Assembly: GCA_034231615.1 (NCBI GenBank)
Contig: CM067302.1
Location: 9,063,603-9,127,602, forward strand
From: Meghimatium bilineatum
Lineage: Eukaryota; Mollusca; Gastropoda; Stylommatophora; Philomycidae
Direction of reading: 5' to 3'
Length of the DNA: 64,000 nucleotides
Shown here: piece by piece, positions 51,825-63,030 of the stretch
Layout: every line of letters begins with the position of its first letter
Position numbering within the stretch: position 1 is the first letter of the stretch
Notes under the pieces: model-generated
Told to the model about the DNA's origin: nothing
Seen by the model: the letters and a program-made list of their open reading frames with translations, nothing else
Databases searched by the model: none
Made by a program: the position numbers and the translations under genes

Positions 51825-53330
51825 ATATAAGTATCTACTTTTCTCTGCTTTTGCTGTAAGGTGTCGCAGGATTGAGCGACGATTATGTGATTTGTTAAGG
51901 CATGTATAGTCGTTTGATATACAGCAATATTGTGACATCCTAGAACTTTGGGTAAATCCTTCAATCCACCTTCTTCGTGGTCTTCCTCTGTATCTTGCGG
52001 TTACCATTCCCATGGTGTATGTTCTTGCTGCTGGCCAATTTGGATTTATTCACATTAAGTGGCCGAACCATTTCAGTTTGTTTTTCATTAAATTTGGCCA
52101 CAGACATTGTTAAAACAATTCTTGCTATCCCTTCATTACTCGCATGATCTCTTCCAGCTCTGTTCTTGCAATCCCTTCATTACTCGCATGATCTCTTCCA
52201 GCTCTGTTCTTGCAATCTCTTCATTACTCGCATGATCTCTTCCAGCTCTGTTCTTGCAATGCCTTCATTACTCGCATGATCTCTTCCAGCTCTGTTCTTG
52301 CAATCTCTTCATTACTCGCATGATCTCTTCCAGCTCTGTTCTTGCAATGCCTTCATTACTCGCATGATCTCTTCCAGCTCTGTTCTTGCAATCTCTTCAT
52401 TACTCGCATGATCTCTTCCAGCTCTGTTCTTGCAATCCCTTCATTACTCGCATGATCTCTTCCAGCTCTTTTCTTGCAATCCCTTCATTACTCGCATGAT
52501 CTCTTCCAGCTCTGTTCTTGCAATCTCTTCATTACTCGCATGATCTCTTCCAGCTCTGTTCTTGCAATCTCTTCATTACTCGCATGATCTCTTCCAGCTC
52601 TGTTCTTGCAATGCCTTCATTACTCACATGATCTCATCCAGCTCTGTTCTTGCAATCTCTTCATTACTCGCATGATCTCTTCCAGCTCTGTTCTTGCAAT
52701 GCCTTCATTACTCGCATGATCTCTTCCAGCTCTGTTCTTGCAATCCCTTCATTACTCGCATGATCTCTTCCAGCTCTTTTCTTGCAATCCCTTCATTACT
52801 CGCATGATCTCTTCCAGCTCTGTTCTTGCAATCCCTTCATTACTCGCATGATCTCTTCCAGCTCTGTTCTAGCAATCTCTTCATTACTCGCATGATCTCT
52901 TCCAGCTCTGTTCTTGCAATGCCTTCATTACTCGCATGATCTCTTCCAGCTCTGTTCTTGCAATCTCTTCATTACTCGCATGATCTCTTCCAGCTCTGTT
53001 CTTGCAATGCCTTCATTACTCGCATGATCTCTTCCAGCTCTGTTCTTGCAATCTCTTCATTACTCGCATGATCTCTTCCAACTCTGTTCTTGCAATCCCT
53101 TCATTACTCGCATGATCTCTTCCAGCTCTATTGTGATCATTTACAGACATCTCATTTCACACATAGTAAGTTTTCTCTTTTGTGCTTTAATGACTGCCCA
53201 TGTCTGACACTGAGAACACGGTAAAAAAACTGAATTGAAGATGCGGGTTTTTATTTTAGTGTTTTCCTCAGGATAGGCGTGTGTTTCTGATGTTCTAACT
53301 GCTCCAAAATACTTGAATTGTTAGATCTGT
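51825..53330 (-). mobile_element. LINE-A-type copy carrying a 44-bp array
   Basis: Read on the minus strand, 53300-53145 gives SVFLPCSQCQTW and KRKLTMCEMRCL. The array (53140-52110, ~23 units of 44 bp) has a unit that in one frame reads GRDHASNEGIARTE, matching the (IRNE.IR.R.GI) block expected next. Then 52110-51825 gives KLKWFGHLM and a RYRGRPRRRWIEGF block, ending LRHLTAKAEK. The array therefore occupies one exact position in an otherwise colinear LINE C-terminus. Confidence 0.82.
52110..53142. repeat. 44-bp tandem array, ~23 units
   Basis: The unit is CTTGCAATCTCTTCATTACT, CGCATGATCTCTTCCAGCTC, TGTT. AATCTC, AATGCC and AATCCC variants often alternate, giving an 88-bp dimer in parts. Confidence 0.97.
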
Positions 53331-53365
53331 TTTACTATTTAGTTATTCGTTTCGATCTTGTTTCT

Positions 53366-53608
53366 GGCTTCGCATATGAGTGGTCCTGGGTTCATTCCCC
53401 AGCTGAGGCGGAAATGTTTTCAGATCGCAACGGCTCCCAGGTCGACCCAGCCTTAAATAGGTACCGGATTAATCAGGGACGTAAAGACTGCGAGGGAGAG
53501 GAGATGGCTACCGCGCTCATTTGCAGAGCCTGTGAAATGTGAGATCGTTAACATCTCACACCCCTACGGCATTAATAAATGCTATGGGTTACTTTACTTT
53601 ACTTAATA
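53366..53608 (+). mobile_element. SINE-T1, 5'-truncated copy
   Basis: Starts at GGCTTCGCATATGAGTGGTC within the head (A-box lost, B-box GGGTTCATTCCCC kept) and ends TTACTTTACTTTACTTAA. About 97% identical by eye to 40764-41000. Confidence 0.88.
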
Positions 53609-53609
53609 C

Positions 53610-54160
53610 ATAGTTATAATATAGAATTACAGCTTTTAATTTACATGTAACAATTGAATTTTGTTATCGTATCTGTAGCTTTTGTACATAAATCTAGGAA
53701 AGTAGCCATTTTCTGGACAGATTTCCACATATTTTAACTAAACCAATCCAAACACTGCTGAGCTATATACATTCTTCTCAGTGCTGTGTAATATAGGCCC
53801 GCAGGCCAAATGCGGTACACTACGCTGTTTTTACTGACTGATTAAAAACTAGTATAAGTACCGACCCCTGAATCCAGATGAAGAAGATTTATATTGTATT
53901 CAATACATTCGGGTCTTTGTTACCTCTAATATTTTATGGTAGTGTGTCCTGATATAACTTAATTGGACTTTGCTGTATGCTGGTTGAAAAAGGCACGCAT
54001 CTCTAAAAGAAAAGCAAACTCATTAACTACCAAGGTGAAGACGATGCTGAAAGAAACATTCCACATTTTCAGAGAATTCCAGAAATCGGAGCGACCAGGG
54101 AATACGGGTAGAAGTGATTCCTCTTTCGGAAGAACCCCCATCCAACAAATAGGACACTGA
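53610..54160. other. No feature recognised
   Basis: Unique-looking AT-rich DNA. Short opposed frames at 53959-54160 have no motif. Confidence 0.35.
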
Positions 54161-54164
54161 GCTT

Positions 54165-54888
54165 ATCAATCATAATAATAATAATGATAATAATGAAATC
54201 CATATTCCATCAGGGGCGTAGGAGCATCACATTGAGACATTTGGTGCAGACAGATCTCCACGTATCCTGTACCATCCCGATGAAACTTCACATCCTGTCC
54301 AGTACTTGATATTATCTAGCCATGTCATCTTCTTTCCTCCTCGTTTTCTTCTACCCTCCACCGTACCTTGAAGAACATGTTTTGTCGTTCAGGAATGTCT
54401 CACCACGAGCCCGAACCAAATAAATTTACGAAGTTTCACGATTGTTAATAGTGGTTCTTGTTGTCCCGCTACTACATTAATTATACACAAACACATTGGT
54501 ATTATGTCCTCGGAAACAGATACCCAACACACACGTCTATGGCAACTACGTCTGCAGTAGGAGTCCAGATGTCACACATATAGAAATATTGACAAAATCA
54601 ATGATTTACATAAATTAACCTTAACACGGGTGGTGATCCTGTTTTCTCAAATGATGATTAATCTTGTCATGGTTGCAATGGTCATTGTCATTTTTTTCTT
54701 AACTTCAGCTGTTGATTCACCATCACCACTAACCTGAGCTCCCAGATAAATCAATGTCGAAGTCTTCGAATCCTTGTTAAGCATTATTCTGGTTGGACTA
54801 AATTAGAATTCTTATTCACCAAAATTTTCTCTTATCTGCATTGATCTCCATGCCACGCTTTTTGCAAGATATTTCCAGGAGCTACGTG
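54165..54888 (-). mobile_element. LINE-J, reverse transcriptase C-terminus to (ATT)n tail
   Basis: Minus strand: CKKRGMEINADKRK (the region just after the catalytic loop), YLGAQVSGDGES and AEVKKKMTMTIATMTRL in shifted frames. Then RRKRGGKKM, GQDVKFHRDGTGYVE and CDAPTPDGI near the end, with an ATT/ATC tail at 54168-54196. The 5' edge meets a 32-bp array exactly where the FADD segment should be. Confidence 0.72.
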
Positions 54889-55822
54889 GGGAAAGCTCAT
54901 TGTGTAGTGATGCTACTTTAGGGAAAGCTCCTTGTGTAGTGGTGCTACTTTAGGGAAAGCTCCTTGTGTAGTGATGTTACTTTAGGGAAAGCTCATTGTG
55001 TAGTGGTACTACTTTAGGGTAAGCTCTTTGTGTAGTGATGTTACTTGTGGGAAAGCTTCTTGCGTAGTTATGTTACTTGTGGGAAAGTTCCTTGTGTAGT
55101 TATGTTACTTGTGGGAAAGCTTCTTGCGTAGTTATGTTACTTGTGGGAAAGTTCCTTGTGTAGTGATGCTACTTTAGGGAAAGCTCCTTGTGTAGTGGTG
55201 CTACTTTAGGGAATGCTTCTTGTGTAGTGATGCTACTTGTGGGAAAGCTTCTTGTGTAGTTATGTTACTTGTGGGAAAGCTCCTTGTGTAGTTGTGCTAC
55301 TTTAGGGAAAGCTTCTTGTGCAGTGATGCTACTTGTGGGAAAGCTTCTTGTGTAGTTATATTACTTGTGGGAAAGCTCCTTGTGTAGTAGTGCTACTTTA
55401 AGTAAAGCTCCTTGTGTAGTGATGCTACTTTAGGTAAGCTCCTTGTGTAGGGATGCTACTTTAGGGAAAGCTCCTTTTGTAGTTATGTTACTTGTGGGAA
55501 AGCTTCTTGTGCAGTGATGCTACTTATGGGAAAGGGAAAGCTCCTTGTGTAGTGATGCTACTTTAGGGAAAGCTTCATGTGTAGTTATGTTACTTGTCGG
55601 AATGTTCCTTGTGTGGTGATGCTACTTGTGGGAAAGCTTCTTGTGTAGTTATATTACTTGTGGGAAAGCTCCTTGTGTAGTTATGTTACTTGTGGGAAAG
55701 CTTTTTCTGTAGTAATGCTACATTTGGGGAAAGCTCCTTGTGTAGTAATGCTACTTTTGAGAAAGATCCTTGTGTAGTGATGCTACTTGTGGGAAAGCTA
55801 CTTGTGTAGTGATGCTACTTTC
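54888..55822. repeat. 32-bp tandem array, ~29 units, two subtypes
   Basis: The unit is GGGAAAGCTCCTTGTGTAGT plus GATGCTACTTTA. The second subtype has CTTCTTGTGTAGTTATG and TTACTTGTG. Subtypes are interleaved in blocks. Confidence 0.95.
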
Positions 55823-56155
55823 GAATCAAGAATGGAGCTCAGATAATATTACCTGGTACTTGGACGAACTTACAAGAAAGATTGCTGCACTCTTCCAACA
55901 CTGAGAAGACTCAATCATAGAGGATGCCCACCCAAAAACGCCCAGTCTAGAAGAGTCACCACCCACATATTTATCTTGTTATTGTAATACACAGGAATAG
56001 AACCAGACATCGTGGAAAATGTACTGCAGTACGGGAAAAATCTGGTCATATCAGAAACCAATGAAATCACAGATAACACTTTTACTATTCAAATGATGAA
56101 CAGATTCCAAATTACTAACCCCATTATGATCAGTCAAATGTTTGAAGGTACGCTA

Positions 56156-56452
56156 TTTGCTATTGCTATTGCTATTTATGTTGCTATTGCGGTTACTGTT
56201 GTTATTGCCATTGCTATTGATGTTGCTATTGCTATTGCTGTTGCTATTGCTATTGCTATTGCTATTGTTATTTCTGTTGCTGTTGCTATTGCTATTGCTG
56301 TTGTTACTGATGTTGCTATTGCGGTTGCTGTTGCTATTGCTGTTGCTATTGCTATTGCTATTGCTGTTTCTGTTGCTATTGCTGTTGCTATTGATATTGC
56401 TATTGCTATTGCTATTTCTGTTGCTGTTGCTATTGCTGTTGCTATTCTTGTC
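56156..56452. repeat. 6-bp (GCTATT/GCTGTT)n array
   Basis: About 49 hexamers encoding AI/AV, LL or AT dipeptide repeats in different frames. It ends next to a LINE-I fragment. Confidence 0.96.
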
Positions 56453-56554
56453 GAGTCGTTGTTTGCTTGTTCGTTCATTTGTTTGTTTCGATCATAAGAT
56501 ATTCCACAATCGTTGTACGGCTGCAAGAAGACAAGAGTGCTCGTCAGCAAAAAT

Positions 56555-56835
56555 ATATACACAACCGACTCCGCAGTCACATGTATACAAAGTTCAAGAT
56601 TGGCAACACGGCCATGTGTACATGTGGACAGGCAGCACAGAGTGCCAAACATATACTTCAAGAGTGTTCTGAGCATGAAACGCTGAGGCAGACATATTGG
56701 CCAGAGGAAACAACACTGGAATCAAAGCTCTATGGGACACTGTATGAACTACAAAAGACAGTGAGTTTTATTAAGGAGACAGAATTACAGATATAGACAT
56801 GTTTCAAGTGAACGAAAGAAGAAGAAGAACATATA
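56555..56835 (+). mobile_element. LINE-I, copy 3, 3' end
   Basis: A 109-codon open frame ends HNRLRSHMYTKFKIGNTAMC, TCGQAAQSAKHILQECSEHE, TLRQTYWPEE and TVSFIKETELQI, with a CTC..C..H..C knuckle. The tail is GAACGAAAGAAGAAGAAGAA. It shows the unexpanded form of the 49-bp terminal unit seen at 45411. Confidence 0.87.
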
Positions 56836-56849
56836 ATACCACATACAAA

Positions 56850-56885
56850 TTGACGTTTCGACCAAAGAGTCTTTATTAGGAACAC
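56850..56885 (-). ncRNA. Penelope-type hammerhead-like motif
   Basis: The minus strand reads GTTCCTAATAAAGAC, TCTTT, GGTCGAAACGTC. The stem GAC/GTC and the CGAAAC core are kept; CUGAUGA is replaced by CTAATAA. Confidence 0.42.
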
Positions 56886-57049
56886 AACATAACACACAAT
56901 GAACAAGAAACGGCAATTCCCATGTTCACATAATATTGGCTAGACTGGATAAATCCGATGTAACATTGACCAATGAATTAACACCAGATCGCAGTGAAAT
57001 ATCGAAGAAAATAAATAATATAATATAGATGCAGCAACATTGCAATGCA

Positions 57050-57258
57050 ACAGGCGAAACTTGTAACATGTGAAACTTGCAACATGTTAAACTTGCAACA
57101 GGTAAAACTTGCAACAGGTGAAACTTGCAACATGTGAAATTTGCAACATGTGAAACTTGCAACAGGTGAAACTTGGAAAAGGTGAAACTTGCAACATGTG
57201 TTACTTGGAACAGGTGAATCTTGCAACAGGTGAAAATTGGAACAGGTGAAACTTGGAA
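57050..57258. repeat. 16-bp tandem array, ~13 units
   Basis: The unit is AACTTGCAACATGTGA with CAGGTG and TTGGAA variants. Confidence 0.93.
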
Positions 57259-57261
57259 CAG

Positions 57262-57658
57262 GGAAGTGCTAATCACTGGTAACTTACGTCTAGCCATTAT
57301 TTTGTGAACGTTGACAGTCAATCACTGGTAACACACGTCTAGCCATTATTTTGTGAGCGTTGACAGTCAATCACTGGTAACACACGTCTAGCCATTATTT
57401 TGTGAACGTTGACAGTCAATCACTGGTAACACACGTCTAGCCATTATTTTGTGAACGTTGACAGTCAATCACTGGTAACACACGTCTAGCCATTATTTTG
57501 TGAGCGTTGACAGTCAATCACTGGTAACACACGTCTAGCCATTATTTTGTGAACGTTGACAGCCAATCACTGGTAACACACCTCTAGCCATTATTTTGTG
57601 AACGTTGACAGCCAATCACTGGTAAAACACGTCTAGCCATTATTATATAAACGTTAAC
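57262..57658. repeat. 49-bp tandem array, ~8 units
   Basis: The unit is ACAGTCAATCACTGGTAACA, CACGTCTAGCCATTATTTTG, TGAACGTTG. Its reverse complement matches GTTCACATAATATTGGCTAG at 56929-56948, just beyond the Penelope-type motif, so the array probably derives from that element. Confidence 0.93.
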
Positions 57659-57734
57659 ATTGCCTTTTCCTACTCGTCATGTGTTATGTTGTGATGTTGA
57701 TACATGCGTTTTGTTTGAAACGTCGACTTGTGTA

Positions 57735-58200
57735 TTTGTTAATTTTATTAACGTGTTCCAAGTTTCCTTGACAGTATCTTCCACTTTTGATAGAAGTCTA
57801 TCTTTTGCGAAACATGGGGACAATGTCATTCAGCAAGCTAAGAAGAGTGTCAGTGCAGTTAAAAACATGGCATCTGCGGAGATGCTGCAACGAACATTTT
57901 TTTCAGATTATGCAGGCTGTGGTATTATCTGTGGTAAACTGTTAAACTATGGTCTAGGCTTACTTGCACTATCGCAAGCACAGGTGGATAGATTGAGAGA
58001 GTTCAAAAGGAAGCCACGAGAGCTGTCTTAGAATGCACGAGAGATACACCTATCGTAGCCATGGGGTTTCACCTAGACTTACCGAGCAACAAATCAAGAC
58101 ATAAAATAGCTCAGGTTAAAGAATACTTTAAGGTTGCCAATAATGATAATCACTTCTTACACTGATCTTTAGTCAACACAAAAGGAAGGCGTATCAAGAG
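57735..58200 (+). mobile_element. LINE-C relative, reverse transcriptase thumb remnant
   Basis: A 123-codon frame (57660-58031) holds SLSFAKHGDNVIQQAKKSVS, AVKNMASAEMLQRTFF, GLGLLALSQAQVDRLREF. A shifted frame continues ATRAVLECTRDTPIVAMGFH. These are the segments between the reverse transcriptase and RNase H domains in this LINE type. Confidence 0.75.
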
Positions 58201-58210
58201 AGGAAGGTCT

Positions 58211-59071
58211 TTGATGGCAGAAGCAGAATATACACTACTCAGAGTTTGTGAGCTGGAAAAAGTGGGAAGAGGTTGTGAATGGGGGACCTTTGGCAAAGAT
58301 ATAAAGTTATTGACAACAGTTGTGATACAGATGGGAAGAGAGTGCCGTGACTGGGCTGCCAACAGAACAGAGGAAATTATCCAAGAACTCATACTGCAGC
58401 GCTGGAAGCCACACGATACAATAATTTACACAGACGGCTCAGTAACACAAGAAACAAACAGCTGTGGTTGGGTTTTCGTTTCCAAAATATCACTAAATTA
58501 TCTGAGAAGTCAGATGCGTACCCCACTACAACAATCGAGTATGAGAATGGAAATAGAGGCAGTGACAGCAGCTCTCACTTGGCTGGCGACGCAACCACCA
58601 ACAGACTCAGTGATTCTATCGGACTCTCAAAGTATGCTGAGCAAGATAGAAAAGTATATGATCAGAACTGAATGGGTCACTCTTCTCAACAATGCGCAGA
58701 GTATTACATGGATCTATTATCCAGGTCATGCTGGGGTCAGGGGAAACGAAAGAGCCGATGTGTTGGCTGGTAAATCATTGGTGAACGGCGCTGAGATCAG
58801 AAGAGACAGGATTGAATTGATTAGAGCAGTCATCGATACCCTACGAGAAGACGAGAAGGAGGTCGAACGAGACAATGTACATATCAAGAGAATGGTAGAA
58901 ATGGACATGACTAGAGGTGACGAGAGAAAGTGCTCCCTCTTCGGAAAGATCAGAAGAACGGGTAATCAGCAAATAACTAAGACACTGAGCTTATACACTT
59001 TTAGATGGCGGACGGAACGGCAAGCAGAGAATATATGGGAACGTCCCCAATGCTGTGACGCTTGTTCCTAA
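58211..59071 (+). pseudogene. LINE-C relative, RNase H reading frame (286 codons)
   Basis: The longest non-repetitive reading frame that carries a recognisable domain. It encodes the linker and RNase HI-like domain that would remove the RNA template after reverse transcription. The catalytic tetrad is complete: Asp75 in IIYTDGSV, Glu114 in MRMEIEAVTA, Asp138 in ILSDSQSM and Asp183 in GNERADVLAG. His173 lies in the YPGHAGVRG motif. The C-terminus has the NQQITKTLSLYTFRWRTER region (cf. NQHRTGT in LINE-C) and ends WERPQCCDACS, a Cys-rich knuckle remnant. The Met start is arbitrary because the frame is the 3' part of a larger ORF2. The preceding frame is separated by stops near 58030-58165. No tail or target-site duplication found. 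Confidence 0.85.
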
Positions 59072-59558
59072 TCAAGAATCAAGTTTCTCCTATTGAATTA
59101 GAATTTATCAGCAATAATTACATATTATACCTAAAACTTGCAAATTATTTTTATAGTTAATTTTTTTATATTATATTCTTAGTTTATTTTTTTAAATAAA
59201 TAATATATTCATTAATTTGAGGACCTATATTTTTACATTTTTGATGCATCACGTGACTAGTTTTGCAGAGGCGGAGAAGAAAATCCCATGGAAAAGAAGG
59301 TACGTGAACATCATTGCTAATTAATTTTTGTATTGTCTTGAATAAATAGCCTTTTTTTGTTTGCATCTGTGACAATGTCGACAGCGATACCTACAGTGGC
59401 AAAACGATCCAGCATGCTTGACTGTGGTTGGATTTCAAGTAGGTGTCCAGTGCATAGTACGGGAACCATTTCTCTCGTACGATTCACCAACTAGCGAGAT
59501 GGTTAGAGGCTTCCACCGTTTAGTCGAAGCGGTAAAACACTGAACTTATCAGTTACAA

Positions 59559-59742
59559 CGCCGAAGACGAATATGTCATCCACCAAAGACAAATGAATCG
59601 GTCCATTGGAGCAAATAAAACAGCGACACAAAGCATTTTCATTTTCTGTATTACATCCTGCTGGAAATCTAGCTGGACCATTGTTCTGCTTTAATGGATT
59701 TCAAGCGGGAGTTTGAGAATGAACGCTGAAGAAGAAGAAGAA
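59559..59742 (+). mobile_element. SINE-1, copy i
   Basis: CGCCGAAGACGAATATGTC at 59559, an extra ~20 bp after it, then CATTGGAGCAAATAAAAC and the usual order to GAACGCTGAAGAAGAAGAAG. Directly followed by the next copy. Confidence 0.87.
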
Positions 59743-59749
59743 TATGTCA

Positions 59750-60380
59750 AATATTGGCGCAAAGAAAAATGGCGGCACAGCGCATATCCGCTCACTGGCG
59801 TACTACTGGAAATATCCGCTCACTGGCGTCCTACTGGAAATATCCGCTCACTGGCGTACTACTGGAAATATCCGCTCACTGGCGTCCTACTGGAAATATC
59901 CACTCACTGGCGTCCTACTGGAAATATCCGCTCACTGGCGTCCTACTGGAAATATCCGCTCACTGGCGTCCTACTAGAAATATCCGCTCACTGGCGTCCT
60001 ACTGGAAATATCCGCTCACTGGCGTACTACTGGAAATATCCGCTCACTGGCGTCCTACTGTAAATATCCGCTCACTGGCGTCCTACTGTAAATATCCGCT
60101 CACTGGCGTCCTACTAGAAATATCCGCTCACTGGCGTCCTACTGGAAATATCCGCTCACTGGCGTCCTACTGGAAATATCCGCTCACTGGCGTACTACTG
60201 GAAATATCCGCTCACTGGCGTCCTACTGTAAATATCCGCTCACTGGCGTCCTACTGGAAATATCCGCTCACTGGCGTACTACTGGAAATATCCGCTCACT
60301 GGCGTACATCCTACTGGAAATCTAGTAGGGTATTTTTACATGCTACAAGAGAGATCCAGTAGATATGTGAGAATGAACCG
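59750..60380 (+). mobile_element. SINE-1, copy j, with ~19 units of 28 bp
   Basis: The left edge is ATTGGCGCAAAGAAAAATGG and GGCACAGCGCAT (SINE-1 5' half). The array (59786-60312) has unit TATCCGCTCACTGGCGTCCT plus ACTGGAAA, whose TACTGGAAAT matches the SINE-1 segment ATCCTGCTGGAAATCTAG. The right edge resumes SINE-1: CATCCTACTGGAAATCTAGT, then GCTACAAGAGAGATCCAGTA and GAGAATGAAC. Confidence 0.9.
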
Positions 60381-60435
60381 ACAATAATTGCATAATTTAA
60401 TCAAATATTTTTGTTTTAAACACAGACATCACGAA

Positions 60436-60832
60436 GATATGTTGTTGTTGTTGTTGTCGATCTCCAAATGTTGTTGTCGATATCCAAATGTTGTTGTCGA
60501 TATTCAAATGTTGTTGTCGATATCCAAATGTTGTTGTCGGTATCCAAATGTCGATCTCTAAATGTTGTTGTCGATCTCCAAATATCGATCTCCTAATGTT
60601 GTTGTCGATATACAAATGTTGTCGATAGTCATATATTGTTGTCGATATCCAAATGTTGTTGTCGGTGTCCAAATGTTGTCGATATCCAAAATTTGTTGTC
60701 GATCTCCAAATGTCGATCTCCAAATGTTGTTGTGGATATTCAAATGTTGTTGTCGATAATCAAATATTGTTGTCGATAACCAAATGTTGTTGTCGATATC
60801 CATATGTTGTTGTCGATATCCAAATGGTGTTG
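60436..60832. repeat. 20-bp tandem array, ~19 units
   Basis: The unit is TGTTGTTGTCGATATCCAAA, with CTCC, TATTC and truncated TGTCGAT variants. It abuts the 3' end of LINE-K. Confidence 0.94.
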
Positions 60833-60849
60833 AGTAGGTCTGCTCTTTG

Positions 60850-61545
60850 CAGCACAATGTCATTCTTTAAAAATCGCAGTTCTTCTGAAATTGCCTTAGT
60901 GATCCATACAGCGGGTTAGCGACTGTTAATGGTGTTTGTGTGTTTTTTCCCTGACAGTTGAAAGGTAAGGGCAGTCAATAAGGAGGTGTTTCACTGTTTC
61001 GCAGAGATGATTAGAAGTGTCTATAAAAAGGTAGTTGCTGGGGTTTGATACAGTTTAAATCGATATTGACTAGCGTGTTCTGTTCGAAACGTAAAGATAA
61101 GGGATTGGTTTATCTGGCAGATATTTTTGTATGTTGCCATTGTCCTTTGGCCTTGTCAATTTACTAAATGCATTTCGCCCAGTCAGCCCATCCAGATTTC
61201 CCTGGTGTTGTTTTTTGATGATCTGTTTGACTGTTTCCATACTACAAGATAATTTCTTTTGTTTTTTGTTTTTCAGCGCCTACTTTTTTGGTTTCCTCTT
61301 TCATTTCTTTCTAGATAGCTATGCCTATGAATTCATTGTAGAGTCACACTGTTTGGATACGCGAAGATAATATTGTGCTCTGATCGTGTTATGTGGAGAA
61401 TCTCTTGGTTTTCCTATGGAGTGTGTTTAAGTGCCTCCAAAACGTACATGGAGTCTGTAAAACTGACTATGTCTGGTGGTTTTTGTTCCATGAGATAAAA
61501 TTGTTGGTGTCAATGGTTATTTTGATGGCCTCAGCTCAACCCAAA
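60850..61545 (-). mobile_element. LINE-K, RNase H end, degraded
   Basis: Minus-strand fragments include AIKITIDTNNFI (61530-61495), SVSFTDSMYV-like sequence with the SDS-type acid replaced in part, KTKRFST, and DTSNHLCETVKHLLIDCPYL (61000-60950). The C..TVKHLL.DCP..S..R order is the zinc-knuckle end typical of RNase H-bearing LINEs. Multiple stops. Confidence 0.6.
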
Positions 61546-63030
61546 ATGGACATCTACAACAATGAACAGACAAACAAATGGGTCTGGGAAAACAGAGACA
61601 TTAACAGTAAAAAATAAACTTCTGGTTTTCAGGCGTGTGTCCTCAGCACCTTCCTCAACAGCAATAAAATAAGGACAGCCTATGTGCACTTGGAGAAACG
61701 ACTAAAAAACTTTCACATGCGGTGCCTATGTAGAATTCTTGGCGTTATGTGGCAGAACGAGGTCACTAACACTGATGTATGGCAAGGACAAAGTCACTAA
61801 CACTGATGTATGGCATAACAAAGTCACTAACACTGATGTATGACATAACAAAGTCACTAACACTGATGTATGGCAGGACAAAGTCACTAACACTGATGTA
61901 TGGCAGGACAAAGTCACTAACACTGATGTATGGCATAACAAAGTCACTAACACTGATGTATGGCAGGACAAAGTCACTAACACTGATGTATGGCATAACA
62001 AAGTCACTAACACTGATGTATGGCATAACAAAGTCACTAACACTGATGTATGGCAGAACGAGGTCACTAACACTGATGTATGGCAGGACAAAGTCACTAA
62101 CACTGATGTATGGCAAGACAAAGTCACTAACACTGATGTATGGCATCACAAAGTCACTAACACTGATGTATGGCAAGACAAAGTCACTAACACTGATGTA
62201 TGGCATAACAAAGTCACTAACACTGATTTATGGTAGGACAAAGTCACTAACACTGATTTATGGCATAACAAAGTCACTAACACTGATGTATGGTAGGACA
62301 AAGTCACTAACACTGATGTATGGCATAACAAAGTCACTAACACTGATGTATGGCATAACAAAGTCACTAACACTGATGTATGGTAGAACGAGGTCACTAA
62401 CACTGATGTATGGCAGGACAAAGTCACTAACACTGATGTATGGCATAACAAAGTCACTAACACTGATTTATGGTAGGACAAAGTCACTAACACTGATTTA
62501 TGGCATAACAAAGTCACTAACACTGATTTATGGTAGGACAAAGTCACTAACTTTGATGTATGGTAGGACAAAGTCATTAACACTGATGTATGGCAGGACA
62601 AAGTACTGATGTATGGCAAGACAAAGTCACTAACACTGATGTATGACTCGACAAAGTCACTAACACTAATGTATGGCAGGACAAAGTCACTAACACTAAT
62701 GTATGGCAGGACAAAGTCACTAACACTAATGTATGGCAGGACAAAGTACTGATGTATGGCAAGACAAAGTCACTAACACTGATGTATGACTCGACAAAGT
62801 CACTAACACTAATGTATATCAGGACAAAGTCACTAACACTGATGTATGGCAAGACAAGGTCACTAACACTGATGTATTGGAAAGAACAGGAAATGCCACA
62901 GTATTTCATATGCGCCATCTGAGAAGTCTCAGGTGCAGAAGTCTAAGGTGCCTGTGACAAACGAGGAGTATGGAAGATGGCAGAATACTGAATTATCTAC
63001 TTTATGAAGAATTACAGCCTGGGAAAAGAT
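61540..63030 (+). mobile_element. LINE-L relative with in-frame 30-bp array
   Basis: Before the array: WVWENRDINSK, FQACVLSTFL (Y.SE.W degraded to NSNKI), EKRLKNFHMRCLCRILGVMW and QNEVTNTDVW. The array (61752-62872) repeats the ten-residue segment KVTNTDVWQD ~37 times. After it: VTNTDVLERTGNATVFHMRH, DGRILNYLLYEELQPGKRSQ. The unexpanded paralogue at 33553-33044 has NIRWQDKIPDTTVLDRAG at the same place. Confidence 0.85.
61752..62872. repeat. 30-bp tandem array, ~37 units
   Basis: The unit is GTCACTAACACTGATGTATG plus GCATAACAAA. GCAGGACAAA, GTAGGACAAA and GCAGAACGAG subtypes occur in a repeated order (~450-bp blocks). Two short units lack CACTAACA (62600, 62745). Confidence 0.97.

Noticed and set aside
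56012-56676. Hydrophobic 161- and 176-codon frames resembling membrane proteins
   Set aside because: The leucine/isoleucine/alanine runs come from a hexanucleotide array. The ends fall in LINE-I.
58211-59071. Cellular RNase H gene
   Set aside because: The linker before and the segment after the domain match LINE-C copies, and the frame lies just after a degraded reverse transcriptase remnant.
61779-62609. 276-codon repetitive open frame (KSLTLMYG repeats)
   Set aside because: It is a different frame of the 30-bp array lying in a LINE. The LINE frame, not this one, explains the unit.
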